Source: Ramlibacter algicola (GTDB lineage: Bacteria; Pseudomonadota; Gammaproteobacteria; Burkholderiales; Burkholderiaceae_C). From it: DNA of 64,000 bases. The notes below the pieces were generated by a model, which searched no databases, was not told the origin of the DNA, and saw nothing but the letters and a program-made list of their open reading frames with translations. How positions within the stretch are numbered: the first letter of the stretch is position 1; every line of letters starts with the position of its first letter. The stretch is from NCBI RefSeq assembly GCF_016641735.1, contig NZ_JAEDAO010000001.1, forward strand, positions 1,984,001-2,048,000, written 5' to 3'. This document shows positions 30,467 through 38,873 of the stretch, one piece after another. The translations under genes were made by a program, and so were the position numbers.

Positions 30467-32281
30467 TCAGCGTCCGCGCAGGAACAGCGCGTCGAGTTCC
30501 TTGAGCGTCACCTGCCGCCACGTGGGGCGGCCATGGTTGCACTGGTCGGAGCGCTCGGTGACTTCCATCTGCCGCAGCAGGGCGTTCATCTCGTCGAGCG
30601 TGAGCTGGCGGTTGGCGCGCACGGCGCCGTGGCAGGCCATGGTGGCCAGGATCTCGTCGCGCGCGCGCTGCACGACGGTGCTGGCGTCGTGCTGGGCGAG
30701 TTCGGCCAGCACGCTGCGCGCGAGCTCCACCGCGTCGCCCTGCGCGAGGGTCGTCGGCACGGCCCGCACGGCCAGCGTCTTGGCGGAGAAGGGCGTGATC
30801 TCCAGCCCCAGCATCTGCAGCGTGTCTGCGCTGGCTTCGGCGGTGGCGACTTCCTGCGGCGTGGCGGCGAAGGTGGCCGGGATCAGCAGCGGCTGGCTGG
30901 CCAGCCGCTGGTCGGGCGCGCCGGCCAGCTGCGTCTTCAGGCGCTCGTACACGATGCGCTCGTGCGCGGCATGCATGTCGACGACGACGAGGCCCTGGAG
31001 GTTCTCGGCCAGCACGTAGACGCCCTGCAGTTGCGCGATGGCGCGGCCCAGCGGCCAGTCACCCTCGGGCAGTGCAGCGGCAGGCGCGGGTGCAGCCACC
31101 GGCGACGCCGACGGTTGCCACAGCGCACCGACATCGCTGACGCGCAGCCCGAACGCCGGGGCGTCGAAGTCCATCCTCGGCTGCGACCACGCGGGCATGG
31201 CTGTCGGCATGGACGGGGAGGGCACGAGCAGCGGCGGCTGCGCGGGCATGTCGGCCTGCTGCGCCGAGCGTGGCGCGGCCAGGGCCGCTTCCACCGCGCG
31301 GCGCACGGCCTGGTGCACCTCGCGGCTGTCGCGGAAGCGCACCTCGATCTTGGTCGGGTGCACGTTGACGTCGACCCGCGCCGGGTCGATCTCGACGTAC
31401 AGCGCGTACACCGGCTGCCGCTGGCCGTGTAGCACGTCCTCGTACGCGCTGCGCGCGGCGTGCGTGAGCACCTTGTCGCGCACGTAGCGGCCGTTGACAT
31501 AGGCGAACTGGTGGTCGGGCCGCGAGCGCGCCGCATCGGGCACGCCGGCGCGACCGGTGATGCGGATCGGCCCGGCCGCGTACTCCACGGCCACGCTGCC
31601 CTCGACGAAGTCGTCGCCCAGCACGTCGGCCAGGCGCTGGTCGCGCGAGGCGGGCCGCCACTGCTCGACCAGCTTGCCTTCGTGCCAGATCGCGAAGCCG
31701 ACCTCGGGTCGCGCGAGCGCGTGGCGCCGCACGGCTTCGATGCAATGGGCCAGTTCGGTGGCGTCGGTCTTCAGGAACTTGCGGCGCGCCGGCGTGCTGA
31801 AGAACAGTTCCTTGACCTCGACGGTCGTGCCGCCGGCGCGGGCGGCCGGCTGCAGTTCGCCCGTGCGCGCATCGAGGCGGAAGGCGTTGGGCTGGCCCGC
31901 GCAGCGCGAGAGGAGGGCCAGTTCGGAGACCGACGCGATGGCCGCGAGCGCCTCGCCGCGGAACCCCATGGTGCCGACGGCTTCGAGGTCCTCGAGGCTG
32001 GCGATCTTGCTGGTGGCGTGGCGGCGCAGGGCGATCGGCAGTTCGTCGCGCGGGATGCCGCCGCCGTCGTCCTCGACGGACACCAGGCGCACGCCGCCGG
32101 CGAGCAGGCGCACCGTGACCTGCGACGCGCCTGCGTCGAGCGCGTTGTCGACCAGTTCGCGGACCACGGACGCGGGCCGCTCCACCACTTCGCCCGCGGC
32201 GATCTGGCTGACGAGTTCGTCCGGCAGGTCGCGGATGGGGCGTCGGTGGCCCGGATGGAGCACGGCATTCACCCCATCCAT
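30467..32281 (-). CDS. mutL: DNA mismatch repair protein MutL, endonuclease type
   Basis: A 604-residue MutL. The N-terminal GHKL ATPase has [29 protein letters not shown]. The C-terminal dimerisation domain contains [12 protein letters not shown], which matches the DQHAx2Ex4E metal-binding nuclease motif except Q to M, and ends with QCNHGRPT, close to the CPHGRP motif. MutL proteins of bacteria without MutH nick DNA themselves, and this one looks competent. A flexible Ala/Pro-rich linker joins the halves. The ATG at 32281 follows TAGAAT closely, so the leader is very short. Divergent from dedA by 27 bp. Confidence 0.95.
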   Translation of the reverse strand: MDGVNAVLHPGHRRPIRDLPDELVSQIAAGEVVERPASVVRELVDNALDAGASQVTVRLLAGGVRLVSVEDDGGGIPRDELPIALRRHATSKIASLEDLEAVGTMGFRGEALAAIASVSELALLSRCAGQPNAFRLDARTGELQPAARAGGTTVEVKELFFSTPARRKFLKTDATELAHCIEAVRRHALARPEVGFAIWHEGKLVEQWRPASRDQRLADVLGDDFVEGSVAVEYAAGPIRITGRAGVPDAARSRPDHQFAYVNGRYVRDKVLTHAARSAYEDVLHGQRQPVYALYVEIDPARVDVNVHPTKIEVRFRDSREVHQAVRRAVEAALAAPRSAQQADMPAQPPLLVPSPSMPTAMPAWSQPRMDFDAPAFGLRVSDVGALWQPSASPVAAPAPAAALPEGDWPLGRAIAQLQGVYVLAENLQGLVVVDMHAAHERIVYERLKTQLAGAPDQRLASQPLLIPATFAATPQEVATAEASADTLQMLGLEITPFSAKTLAVRAVPTTLAQGDAVELARSVLAELAQHDASTVVQRARDEILATMACHGAVRANRQLTLDEMNALLRQMEVTERSDQCNHGRPTWRQVTLKELDALFLRGR

Positions 32282-32296
32282 TCTAGGTGGCGCCCT

Positions 32297-32302
32297 GATA
32301 AT
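32297..32302 (+). promoter_or_regulatory. Possible -10 element of the dedA-family gene
   Basis: GATAAT ends six bases before the GTG at 32309, which would put the transcription start on the start codon. No good -35 sits 17 bases upstream. On the other strand TAGAAT lies next to the mutL ATG. The 27-bp divergent gap is too short for two full leaders. Confidence 0.35.
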
Positions 32303-32308
32303 GCCGGC

Positions 32309-32956
32309 GTGGAACTCATCGCCGTCCTCATCGATTTCATCCTGCACGTCGACAAGCACCTGCAGACGTTCGTCGCCAGCTACGGCACCTGGGTATATGC
32401 CCTGCTGTTCCTGATCATCTTCGTCGAGACCGGCGTCGTCGTGATGCCGTTCCTGCCGGGCGATTCGCTGCTGTTCGTGGTCGGTGCCATGTGCGGCGTC
32501 GGGCTGATGGACTACGGCACCTCGGTCGCGCTGCTGTGGCTGGCCGCGACGGCGGGCAACCAGAGCAACTACGCGATCGGGCGCTACTTCGGCCCGCGCG
32601 TGTTCCAGTGGGAGAACAGCCGCTACTTCAACCGCAAGGCCTTCGACCAGGCCCATGCGTTCTACGAGAAGTACGGCGGCTTCACCATCGTCGCCGCGCG
32701 CTTCATGCCGTTCCTGCGCACGTTCGCGCCGTTCGTGGCGGGCGTGGCGCACATGACGCGCAGCAAGTTCACCTTCTTCGACGTCGCCGGCGGCGGCCTG
32801 TGGGTGGTGGGCATCGTCACGGCCGGCTACTTCTTCGGCAACATCCCCTGGGTGCAGCAGCACCTGGACAAGATCATCTGGGCCATGATCCTGATCCCCG
32901 GCCTGGTGGTGATCTACGGTGCGGTGAAGGGCCGCCTGAAGGCGCGCGCCGCTTAG
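32309..32956 (+). CDS. DedA family membrane protein
   Basis: A 215-residue SNARE-associated/DedA protein with several membrane segments. Family motifs include FVETGVVVMPFLPGDSLLF, the conserved RFMPFLRTFAPFVAGV with its two arginines, and a G-x-x-x-G-rich N-terminal re-entrant region. DedA proteins flip lipids such as undecaprenyl phosphate or phosphatidylethanolamine or maintain proton balance. The GTG at 32309 (ELIAVLIDFIL) fits the family length; no Shine-Dalgarno is visible. Convergent with the PAS-LuxR gene across a palindromic repeat. Confidence 0.9.
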   Translation: MELIAVLIDFILHVDKHLQTFVASYGTWVYALLFLIIFVETGVVVMPFLPGDSLLFVVGAMCGVGLMDYGTSVALLWLAATAGNQSNYAIGRYFGPRVFQWENSRYFNRKAFDQAHAFYEKYGGFTIVAARFMPFLRTFAPFVAGVAHMTRSKFTFFDVAGGGLWVVGIVTAGYFFGNIPWVQQHLDKIIWAMILIPGLVVIYGAVKGRLKARAA

Positions 32957-32972
32957 ACGCGGCTGTCGAAGC

Positions 32973-33085
32973 GGACTCCCTAACGCAGAGGTCGCAGAAG
33001 CGCGCAGAGGTCGCAGAAGAATTCAATTGAATGGATTCTTCTGCGACCTCCTGGTTTTTTCTGCGACCTCTGCGTTAGGGAGTCC
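32973..33085. repeat. Palindromic intergenic repeat, copy B (long, near-perfect)
   Basis: The outer arms 32973-32997 and 33061-33085 are perfect 25-base inverted copies (ggactccctaacgcagaggt...). A second hairpin is nested inside: 33007-33025 against 33032-33050 with one mismatch in 19. An extra tggtttttt run sits at 33052-33060. It lies between the convergent dedA and PAS-LuxR genes. As RNA it would form a very strong rod in either direction. Confidence 0.92.
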
Positions 33086-33103
33086 GCCTTCTAACGTGCT
33101 TCC

Positions 33104-33649
33104 TCAGTGCCCCGCGGTCAATTTGTGGACCAGGTCGGCCGTGGTGTTCGCCTTGTACTTGCGCATCAGCCGGGCGCGGTAGATCTCCACGGTGCGGTGG
33201 CTGATGGTCAGTTCGCGGCCGATTTCCTTGGACGTCATGCCATCGAGCAACCGCGCGGCGACCTCGCGTTCGCGCGCCGTGAGTTCGGCCTTCACGGGGC
33301 GCTGCGCGCTCAGGTCCTCGAACGACCAGATGCCCGCCTCGTGCGGCGCTTCGCGGTTCAGCGCGCGGCCGGTGACGTGGCACCAGAACACCTCGCCGCT
33401 GGCGCGCTTCATGATGCGGTCGTCGCCGTAGTGGCCCTTGGCATTGAGGATCGGCACCATGCGCGCGCCGAGGCGCTCGAACTCGTCGGGGCTGGGGTAC
33501 AGCGTCATGAACGACTGGCCGACCAGCACTTCGCGCGAATAGCCGAACATCTCGCACAGCTGCTGGTTGCAGTCGACGATGAAGCGGTTGCGCGAGACGC
33601 ACAGCCCGACGGGAGCCAGCTCGAAAGCCAGGCGGTAATCAACGTCCAT
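33104..33649 (-). CDS. PAS domain LuxR-type transcriptional regulator
   Basis: A 181-residue regulator: a PAS sensor fold at about residues 5-115 (NRFIVDCNQQLCEMFGYS is typical) and a C-terminal LuxR/NarL helix-turn-helix (LTAREREVAARLLDGMTSK, then TISHRTVEIYRARLMRK) at about 118-181. No receiver domain is present, so it is not phosphorylated by a classical kinase and may sense a ligand or redox state through the PAS. It is divergent from scoA across 98 bp containing TACGTA-type repeats, and is the likely regulator of the CoA-transferase operon. Confidence 0.9.
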   Translation of the reverse strand: MDVDYRLAFELAPVGLCVSRNRFIVDCNQQLCEMFGYSREVLVGQSFMTLYPSPDEFERLGARMVPILNAKGHYGDDRIMKRASGEVFWCHVTGRALNREAPHEAGIWSFEDLSAQRPVKAELTAREREVAARLLDGMTSKEIGRELTISHRTVEIYRARLMRKYKANTTADLVHKLTAGH

Positions 33650-33670
33650 CGGGTCAGTCTTTACGGGGAA

Positions 33671-33700
33671 CTACGTAGCACATTAGGTAGTATCGTAGCC
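33671..33700 (+). promoter_or_regulatory. TACGTA-type repeats between the PAS-LuxR gene and scoA
   Basis: The stretch holds a perfect palindrome CTACGTAG at 33671-33678, then TAGGTAG and CGTAG within the next 20 bases. The TAGTAT at 33688-33693 could be a -10 element for scoA with start near 33700. Such spaced TAG/CTA half-sites suit a LuxR-type dimer and would place it for both genes. Confidence 0.5.
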
Positions 33701-33747
33701 GCAACCGCGGCGTAGCCCGCGCGTGTCCTTCCACAGGAGACTTCCAC

Positions 33748-34446
33748 GTGAACAAGCTCTATCCCTCGGCCAAGGCCGCGCTCGACGGCGTCGTGCGCGA
33801 CGGCCAGTTGCTGGCGGTCGGCGGCTTCGGCCTGTGCGGCATTCCCGAGGCACTGATCGACGCGCTGCGCGACAGCGGGGTCAGGAACCTCACCGCGATC
33901 TCGAACAACGCCGGCGTCGACGACTTCGGCCTCGGCAAGCTGCTGCAGACGCGCCAGATCAGGAAGATGATCTCGTCGTACGTCGGCGAGAACAAGGAGT
34001 TCGAGCGCCAGTACCTGGCCGGCGAACTCGAGCTGGAATTCACGCCCCAGGGCACGCTGGCCGAGAAGCTGCGCGCCGGCGGCGCCGGCATCCCGGCGTT
34101 CTTCACCAAGACCGGCGTCGGCACGATGGTGGCCGAAGGCAAGGAGACCCGCGAGTTCGACGGCGAGACCTACGTGATGGAGCGCGCCCTCGTTCCCGAC
34201 ATCGCACTGGTCAAGGCCGACGTCGCCGACAAGAGCGGCAACCTGCGCTTCCGCCTGACGGCGCGCAACTTCAATCCCGCCGCCGCGATGGCCGGCAAGG
34301 TCTGCATCGTCGAGGTGGAGAAGCTCGTCGAGGTCGGCGAGCTGGCGCCCGACGACATCCACCTGCCGGGCATCTACGTGCACCGCATCGTGCACAACCC
34401 GTCCCCCGAGAAGCGCATCGAGAAGCGCACCATCCGCAGCATCTAA
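33748..34446 (+). CDS. scoA: 3-oxoacid CoA-transferase subunit A
   Basis: A 232-residue alpha subunit of a family I CoA-transferase (succinyl-CoA:acetoacetate type). The N-terminal GGFGLCGIPEALIDAL is the family's CoA-binding loop. The C-terminus GIYVHRIVHNPSPEKRIEKR is conserved. It starts at GTG 33748, eight bases after AGGAG. With ScoB it activates acetoacetate or a related oxoacid using succinyl-CoA, feeding ketone-body or polyhydroxybutyrate breakdown. The substrate is assigned by family, not proved. Confidence 0.94.
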   Translation: MNKLYPSAKAALDGVVRDGQLLAVGGFGLCGIPEALIDALRDSGVRNLTAISNNAGVDDFGLGKLLQTRQIRKMISSYVGENKEFERQYLAGELELEFTPQGTLAEKLRAGGAGIPAFFTKTGVGTMVAEGKETREFDGETYVMERALVPDIALVKADVADKSGNLRFRLTARNFNPAAAMAGKVCIVEVEKLVEVGELAPDDIHLPGIYVHRIVHNPSPEKRIEKRTIRSI

Positions 34447-34453
34447 CGACTTT

Positions 34454-34479
34454 GGGGACAGACCTTTAGCTCTGTCGCC
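34454..34479. repeat. Inverted repeat between scoA and scoB
   Basis: GGGGACAGA and TCTGTCGCC form a nine-base stem with one mismatch around the loop cctttagc. It sits in the 51-bp gap between the two subunit genes, upstream of the scoB ribosome site (aggagag). It could be an RNA stability hairpin. The word ggggacagac..ctttagctctgtc looks like a mobile or dispersed repeat. Confidence 0.6.
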
Positions 34480-34497
34480 AACTGATTAGGAGAGACA

Positions 34498-35136
34498 ATG
34501 CCCTGGACCCAAGACCAGATGGCCGCGCGCGCGGCGCAGGAACTCGAGGACGGCTTCTACGTGAACCTCGGCATCGGCATCCCGACGCTGGTGGCCAACT
34601 TCACGGGCGACAAGGAAGTCTGGCTGCAGTCGGAGAACGGCATGCTGGGCATCGGCCCGTTCCCGAAGGACGACGAAGTCGACGCCGACCTGATCAACGC
34701 CGGCAAGCAGACCGTCACCACCATCAAGGGCTCGTCGATCTTCGGCAGCCATGACAGCTTCGCGATGATCCGCGGCGGCAAGATCAACCTGTCCATCCTC
34801 GGCGCCATGCAGGTGAGCGAGAAGGGCGACCTGGCCAACTGGATGATCCCCGGCAAGATGGTCAAGGGCATGGGCGGCGCGATGGACCTGGTCGCCGGCG
34901 TCAAGCGCTGCATCGTGCTGATGGAGCACGTGGCCAGGAAGAAGGACGGCACCGAGGACTTCAAGATCCTTCCGCAGTGCACGCTGCCGCTGACCGGCGT
35001 CGGCGTGATCGACCGCATCATCACCGACCTCGGCGTGATGGACGTCACCCCGCAGGGCCTCAAGCTCGTCGAGCTGGCCCCGGGCGTCACCTTCGAGCAG
35101 ATCCAGTCGAAGACCGGCGTCAAGCTGGTGCAGTGA
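34498..35136 (+). CDS. scoB: 3-oxoacid CoA-transferase subunit B
   Basis: A 212-residue beta subunit of the family I CoA-transferase. The catalytic glutamate is in the conserved [10 protein letters not shown] motif near residue 46, where the glutamyl-CoA thioester forms. The glycine-rich [12 protein letters not shown] segment is also family-typical. A strong aggagag site precedes the ATG. The stop overlaps the following CaiB-like gene in a GTGA, so all three CoA-transferase proteins are probably made together. Confidence 0.95.
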   Translation: MPWTQDQMAARAAQELEDGFYVNLGIGIPTLVANFTGDKEVWLQSENGMLGIGPFPKDDEVDADLINAGKQTVTTIKGSSIFGSHDSFAMIRGGKINLSILGAMQVSEKGDLANWMIPGKMVKGMGGAMDLVAGVKRCIVLMEHVARKKDGTEDFKILPQCTLPLTGVGVIDRIITDLGVMDVTPQGLKLVELAPGVTFEQIQSKTGVKLVQ

Positions 35137-36506
35137 CCCCGCGCGACGCGCTCGCCTCTCTCTGGCAGCACACCGGGCTGCCGGACGAGGCGCTGCGCTT
35201 CGCGGATCTCGCCGGGTCCGACCCGGTCTATCCCTCCTCCTTCGCCATCGGCACGGCCGCGCAAGCGTCGGTCGCTGCCGCGGCATTGGCGGCGGCCGAA
35301 CTCGGGCACCTGCGCGGCCAGCCGCGCCAGCGCGTCGCCGTCGACATGGCGCAGGCCGCCACCGAGTGCACCGCGTGGTTCGCCATCGACGGCCAGGCGC
35401 CGGACCTGTGGGACCCGTTCTCCGGCCTGTACCGCTGCGCCGACGGCTGGGTGCGCGTGCACGCGAACTTCCGCCACCACCGCGACGGCGCGCTGCGCCT
35501 GCTGGCGCTCGATCCCGCCACCGCCACGCGTGAGCAGGCGGAGCAGGCGATGGCGCGCTGGAAGGCGCTCGACTATGAGGAGGCGTCGGCGCGCGCACGA
35601 CTGGTCGCGACCGCGCTGCGCACGTTCGCGCAGTGGGACGCGACGCCGCAAGGGCAGGCCGTTGCGTCGCAACCGCTGGTCGAGGTCGAGCGGATGGGCG
35701 ATGCGCCCGTGCTGGCGCTGCCGGAGTTGCCAACGACGCAACGACCGCTCGAGGGCGTGAAGGTCCTCGACCTGACTCGCATCCTGGCGGGCCCGGTCGC
35801 CGGGCGCGCGCTCGCCGCGTATGGCGCCGACGTGATGCTGGTGAACTCGCCGCACCTGCCCAACATCGACGCGATCGCCGACACCAGCCGCGGCAAGCGG
35901 TCCTGCCACGTCGACCTGACGACGGCCGAGGGCCGCGCGACGTTCGACCGGTTGCTCTCCGAGGCGCACGTGCTCATCCAGGGCTACCGCCCCGGCGGAC
36001 TGGACGCGCTCGGCTACGGGCCGGAAGCGCTCGCGCGCAAGCGGCCGGGACTGGTTGCCATCTGGCTGTCGGCATACGGGCGTCGCGGTCCGTGGGCGGA
36101 ACGTCGTGGCTTCGACTCGCTCGTGCAGACCGCCATGGGCTTCAACCACGCGGAAGGCGAGGCGGCCGGCGGCGGGCCGAAGCCGCTGCCGATGCAGATC
36201 CTGGACGAAGCCACGGGCCTGCTGATGGCGGCGATGGCCGCGTCGCTGGTGCATCGCCAGCAGCGCGAAGGCGGCAGCTGGCTGGCCCGCCTGTCGCTGG
36301 CGCAGACCGGCCACTGGCTGCGCTCGCTGGGGCGCGTCGAGCGTGGCCTGTCCGCGCAGCCGCCATCGCGCGAGCGCTGGGTCGAGACCGTCGACTCGGG
36401 GTTCGGGCGCCTCTCCGGCATCACGCACAGCGCTATCCTGTCCGCCACGCCCGCGCGCTGGACGCGGCCGTCGGTGCCGCCGGGCGACTCGCCGCCGCGC
36501 TGGTGA
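35133..36506 (+). CDS. CaiB/BaiF family (class III) CoA-transferase
   Basis: A 457-residue family III CoA-transferase. The core starts at [21 protein letters not shown] near residue 208, with the [12 protein letters not shown] and [12 protein letters not shown] segments and the [11 protein letters not shown] acid near 355. The first 200 residues are an extra domain that looks like a diverged second CaiB half. It is coupled to scoB by a GTGA overlap and begins at that GTG. Substrate is unknown. Its joining to a class I transferase operon is notable, because the two families use unrelated mechanisms. Confidence 0.88.
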   Translation: MTPRDALASLWQHTGLPDEALRFADLAGSDPVYPSSFAIGTAAQASVAAAALAAAELGHLRGQPRQRVAVDMAQAATECTAWFAIDGQAPDLWDPFSGLYRCADGWVRVHANFRHHRDGALRLLALDPATATREQAEQAMARWKALDYEEASARARLVATALRTFAQWDATPQGQAVASQPLVEVERMGDAPVLALPELPTTQRPLEGVKVLDLTRILAGPVAGRALAAYGADVMLVNSPHLPNIDAIADTSRGKRSCHVDLTTAEGRATFDRLLSEAHVLIQGYRPGGLDALGYGPEALARKRPGLVAIWLSAYGRRGPWAERRGFDSLVQTAMGFNHAEGEAAGGGPKPLPMQILDEATGLLMAAMAASLVHRQQREGGSWLARLSLAQTGHWLRSLGRVERGLSAQPPSRERWVETVDSGFGRLSGITHSAILSATPARWTRPSVPPGDSPPRW

Positions 36507-36518
36507 GCCGCCGGTCGA

Positions 36519-36550
36519 GCAGCCTGTCGCGCCCACCTGCAGCCTGTCGC
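36519..36550 (+). promoter_or_regulatory. 12-bp direct repeat spaced two helical turns before the DUF2807 gene
   Basis: GCAGCCTGTCGC occurs at 36519-36530 and again at 36539-36550, starting 20 bases apart, so both lie on one face of the DNA. A TAGGAT at 36581-36586 could be the -10. The pair would sit about 35-65 bases upstream of it, where an activator would act. No regulator gene is adjacent. Confidence 0.45.
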
Positions 36551-36621
36551 ACGCCGCTCGGCCCGCGCGGGTCCGCCGCCTAGGATCGCAGCACATCCAC
36601 AAGATCCCCTTGGAGCCCTCC

Positions 36622-37356
36622 ATGTCCGGTCCCGCCAAGCCCCGCCGCCGCATCGTCGTCCTGTTCGCCACCGCGCTCGCGCTGGCCGGCGTCACCGCCG
36701 TCGCTGCCACCTCGACCGTGAAGGGCAACGGCAATCGCCGCAGCGAGACCCGCACCGTCAGCGGCTTCACCGGCGTCGCGTCCGCGCTGCCGGGGCAGCT
36801 GGAAGTGCGCCTGGGCAATGCCGAGAGCGTCGTGATCGAGACCGACGACAACCTGCTGCCGCTGATCGAGAGCAAGGTCGTGCGCGGGACGCTGGAGCTC
36901 CGGCCGCAGCGCGACATCTCCATCGACCCGCAGTACCTCAAGGTCGTGGTCACGGCGCGGTCGATCGACATGCTCGCGCTGGCCGGATCGGGCAGCCTCA
37001 CCGCCGACGGCCTGAAGGGCCAGCAGCTGAAGGTCGACGTGGGTGGCTCCGGCAGCATCGACCTGGCGCGCACGGAGGTCGATTCGCTCGCCATCTCGAT
37101 GGGCGGCAGCGGCGCCATCAAGCTGGGCGGCACGGCGCGCGAGCTGAAGCTGTCTCTGGCCGGCTCGGGCAACGTCTCGGCCGGCGCGCTGCAGGCCGAC
37201 GAGGCCAGGATCAGCATCGCCGGCTCCGGCGTCGCCACGGTGGCTCCCAAGTCGCGGCTGAAGGTGAGCATCGCCGGCAGCGGGAACGTGCGCTACCAGG
37301 GCGACCCGAAGGTGGAGCAGTCCATCGCCGGCAGCGGCACGGTGCAGCGCCTGTGA
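36622..37356 (+). CDS. DUF2807 (GIN-domain) exported beta-helix protein
   Basis: A 244-residue protein. A signal peptide covers about residues 11-32 (RRIVVLFATALALAGVTAVAA). The rest is a DUF2807 domain with repeating turns LAGSGSLTAD, VGGSGSIDLA, MGGSGAIKLG, LAGSGNVSAG, IAGSGVATV and IAGSGNVRY, each about 18-22 residues apart, as in a right-handed beta-helix. It should be periplasmic or surface exposed. Function is unknown; the head domain is used by some adhesins. A GGAG precedes the ATG at 36622. It stands alone, downstream of an operon with which it shares no overlap. Confidence 0.87.
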   Translation: MSGPAKPRRRIVVLFATALALAGVTAVAATSTVKGNGNRRSETRTVSGFTGVASALPGQLEVRLGNAESVVIETDDNLLPLIESKVVRGTLELRPQRDISIDPQYLKVVVTARSIDMLALAGSGSLTADGLKGQQLKVDVGGSGSIDLARTEVDSLAISMGGSGAIKLGGTARELKLSLAGSGNVSAGALQADEARISIAGSGVATVAPKSRLKVSIAGSGNVRYQGDPKVEQSIAGSGTVQRL

Positions 37357-37500
37357 CGCCTTCGTTCGCTCACCGGCGACACCTTTTGCAACCGGGCGCC
37401 GGTGCGCGCTGACAGCAGCACGTCGCCTCATCTGTCTTGCCGATCCAGGCTCGGCGGTTCACCATGCGGCTGTGCCGTGTGGCACCCGAGAGGTGACGCC

Positions 37501-37998
37501 ATGAGAGGGATCCACGTCGTGCTGGCCGCTTTTGCGGCCTTGGCTTGCGGGCAGGCGATGGCCTGCTACACGGTCTACGACCGCGACAACCGCATCATCT
37601 ACAACGACGTGCAGCCGCCGGTGGACATGAGCATGCCGCTGCACGAGGCGCTGGCCAAGCGCTTCCCGGCCGGCTCGGCCATGGTCTTCAACGACAGCCG
37701 CGACTGCCCGAGCGAAGCGCGCCTGCAGGTCCGCGCGCGCAACGGCAAGTCCCCGCTGATCACCGACCAGAAGACCGCCGAGGAGCTGAAGCTCCCGCAC
37801 AAGCCGCTGGGCAACGGCCTCGCCGTCGTCTCCGAGCGTCCCGACGACATGCGCCCCGGCTTCGTCCTGGCCGAGTCCGGCCTGCCGGCCGAGAGCGACA
37901 CGCGCTCGATGGGCGCGGGGCCGGCGCGGAAAGTGGAAGGCTCAGTGCCCGCGAAGGTGGTGCCGCAACGGGCGCAGCCGCCGCAGCAGCGTCGCTGA
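37501..37998 (+). CDS. Exported protein of unknown function
   Basis: A 165-residue protein with a signal peptide (VVLAAFAALACGQAMA, cleavage about residue 21). The mature N-terminus CYTVYDRDNRIIYNDVQPPV holds one cysteine; a second lies in DSRDCPSEARL. They could form a disulphide. The C-terminal third is Pro/Ser/Ala-rich and probably disordered. I do not recognise a characterised family. The ATG at 37501 is preferred over an earlier frame start because it begins the signal peptide. REP-like repeats follow directly. Confidence 0.75.
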   Translation: MRGIHVVLAAFAALACGQAMACYTVYDRDNRIIYNDVQPPVDMSMPLHEALAKRFPAGSAMVFNDSRDCPSEARLQVRARNGKSPLITDQKTAEELKLPHKPLGNGLAVVSERPDDMRPGFVLAESGLPAESDTRSMGAGPARKVEGSVPAKVVPQRAQPPQQRR

Positions 37999-38309
37999 CC
38001 CGTCGTCCCCGCGGAGGCGGGGATCCATCGCTTCCTTCTTCCTGTCGTTCCGGCGCAAGCCGGAATCCATGCTGCACAAGCGGCAGTGCGCGTAGCGCAC
38101 AGCGAGTTCGGACCGCGCGGCCCGGCGCCCGCCAAGCACAGCACGATTGTTCGCTGAGGCCAGCGCGGCAAGCGCTGGCCGCGCAACGGAGAGACGGAGA
38201 ATGAGGACCCGGCAGGCACCGCCTGATGCGCTCGCCGGCTCGCGCGAGCACTCCGATGCCAACACGAGCATGGATTCCGGCCTTCGCCGGAATGACAAAG
38301 TGCGAAGCG
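37999..38309. repeat. 311-bp gene-free gap filled with REP-like repeats and a hairpin
   Basis: The gap between the exported protein gene and the convergent glycosylase gene holds no convincing coding sequence. A ccccgcggaggcgggg stem lies at 38007-38022, a ttccggcgcaagccggaa stem at 38048-38065, and attccggccttcgccggaat at 38274-38293 in opposite orientation, flanked by mirrored words gaatccatgct and agcatggattc. A perfect GGCCAGCGC/GCGCTGGCC hairpin sits at 38158-38180. The whole 38044-38297 block thus has inverted ends around a unique core, like a BIME or a small non-autonomous element. Confidence 0.7.
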
Positions 38310-38873
38310 CTAGAACCGCCGGCTCAAGAACTTCGACCCCGCCATCCCGAACCGCCACGGCACGTCGACGGCCTTGCTGATGCCGATGCGCGGGCCGCTG
38401 ACGACCTCGACGTCGGTCGTGCGCGCGAACACCTGGAACGGGGCGCGGTCGAGGCGGTGGCCGTTCATGGCGTGCGTGATGGCGAGCGCCTGGCCCAGTT
38501 TGCCCGGGCCGCTGCACAGGAGGCGCAGGTCGTGCAGGCCGCGACGCTGTTGCATCACGTCGAGGCCATGCGTGGGTTCCAGCGCGCGGATCAGCACGCC
38601 GGCGCCGTGGCCTTCCTCGCGGCAAACGAAGTTCAGGCACCAGTGGATGCCGTACGAGCGGTAGACGTACGCGCGGCCGGGCGGCCCGAACATGGCCTGG
38701 TTGCGCGGCGTGGGACCGGAGAAAGTGTGCGACGCGGGGTCCTCGCGGTCGTACGCCTCCGTCTCGACGATCACGCCGCCGACGCCGTCGACCAGCAGCG
38801 TGCAGCCGATCAGTGCGGGCGCGACCTCTTCGGAGCGGCCGGCGAAGTCGGTGGGCCGCAACGCCCTAGGCAT
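38310..38873 (-). CDS. DNA-3-methyladenine (alkyladenine) glycosylase
   Basis: A 187-residue AAG/MPG-family base-excision enzyme that removes alkylated purines. [18 protein letters not shown] carries the catalytic glutamate and [18 protein letters not shown] the base-flipping tyrosine region. The ATG at 38873 overlaps the stop of the ABC exporter gene by eight bases, so it is last in that transcription unit. Placing an alkylation-repair enzyme two genes from an SOS mutasome, though on the other strand, may be incidental. Confidence 0.92.
   Translation of the reverse strand: MPRALRPTDFAGRSEEVAPALIGCTLLVDGVGGVIVETEAYDREDPASHTFSGPTPRNQAMFGPPGRAYVYRSYGIHWCLNFVCREEGHGAGVLIRALEPTHGLDVMQQRRGLHDLRLLCSGPGKLGQALAITHAMNGHRLDRAPFQVFARTTDVEVVSGPRIGISKAVDVPWRFGMAGSKFLSRRF

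Noticed and set aside
37999..38309. CRISPR array in the repeat-rich gap
   Set aside because: The repeats are inverted stems of unequal spacing, not direct repeats with regular spacers, and no cas genes are near.
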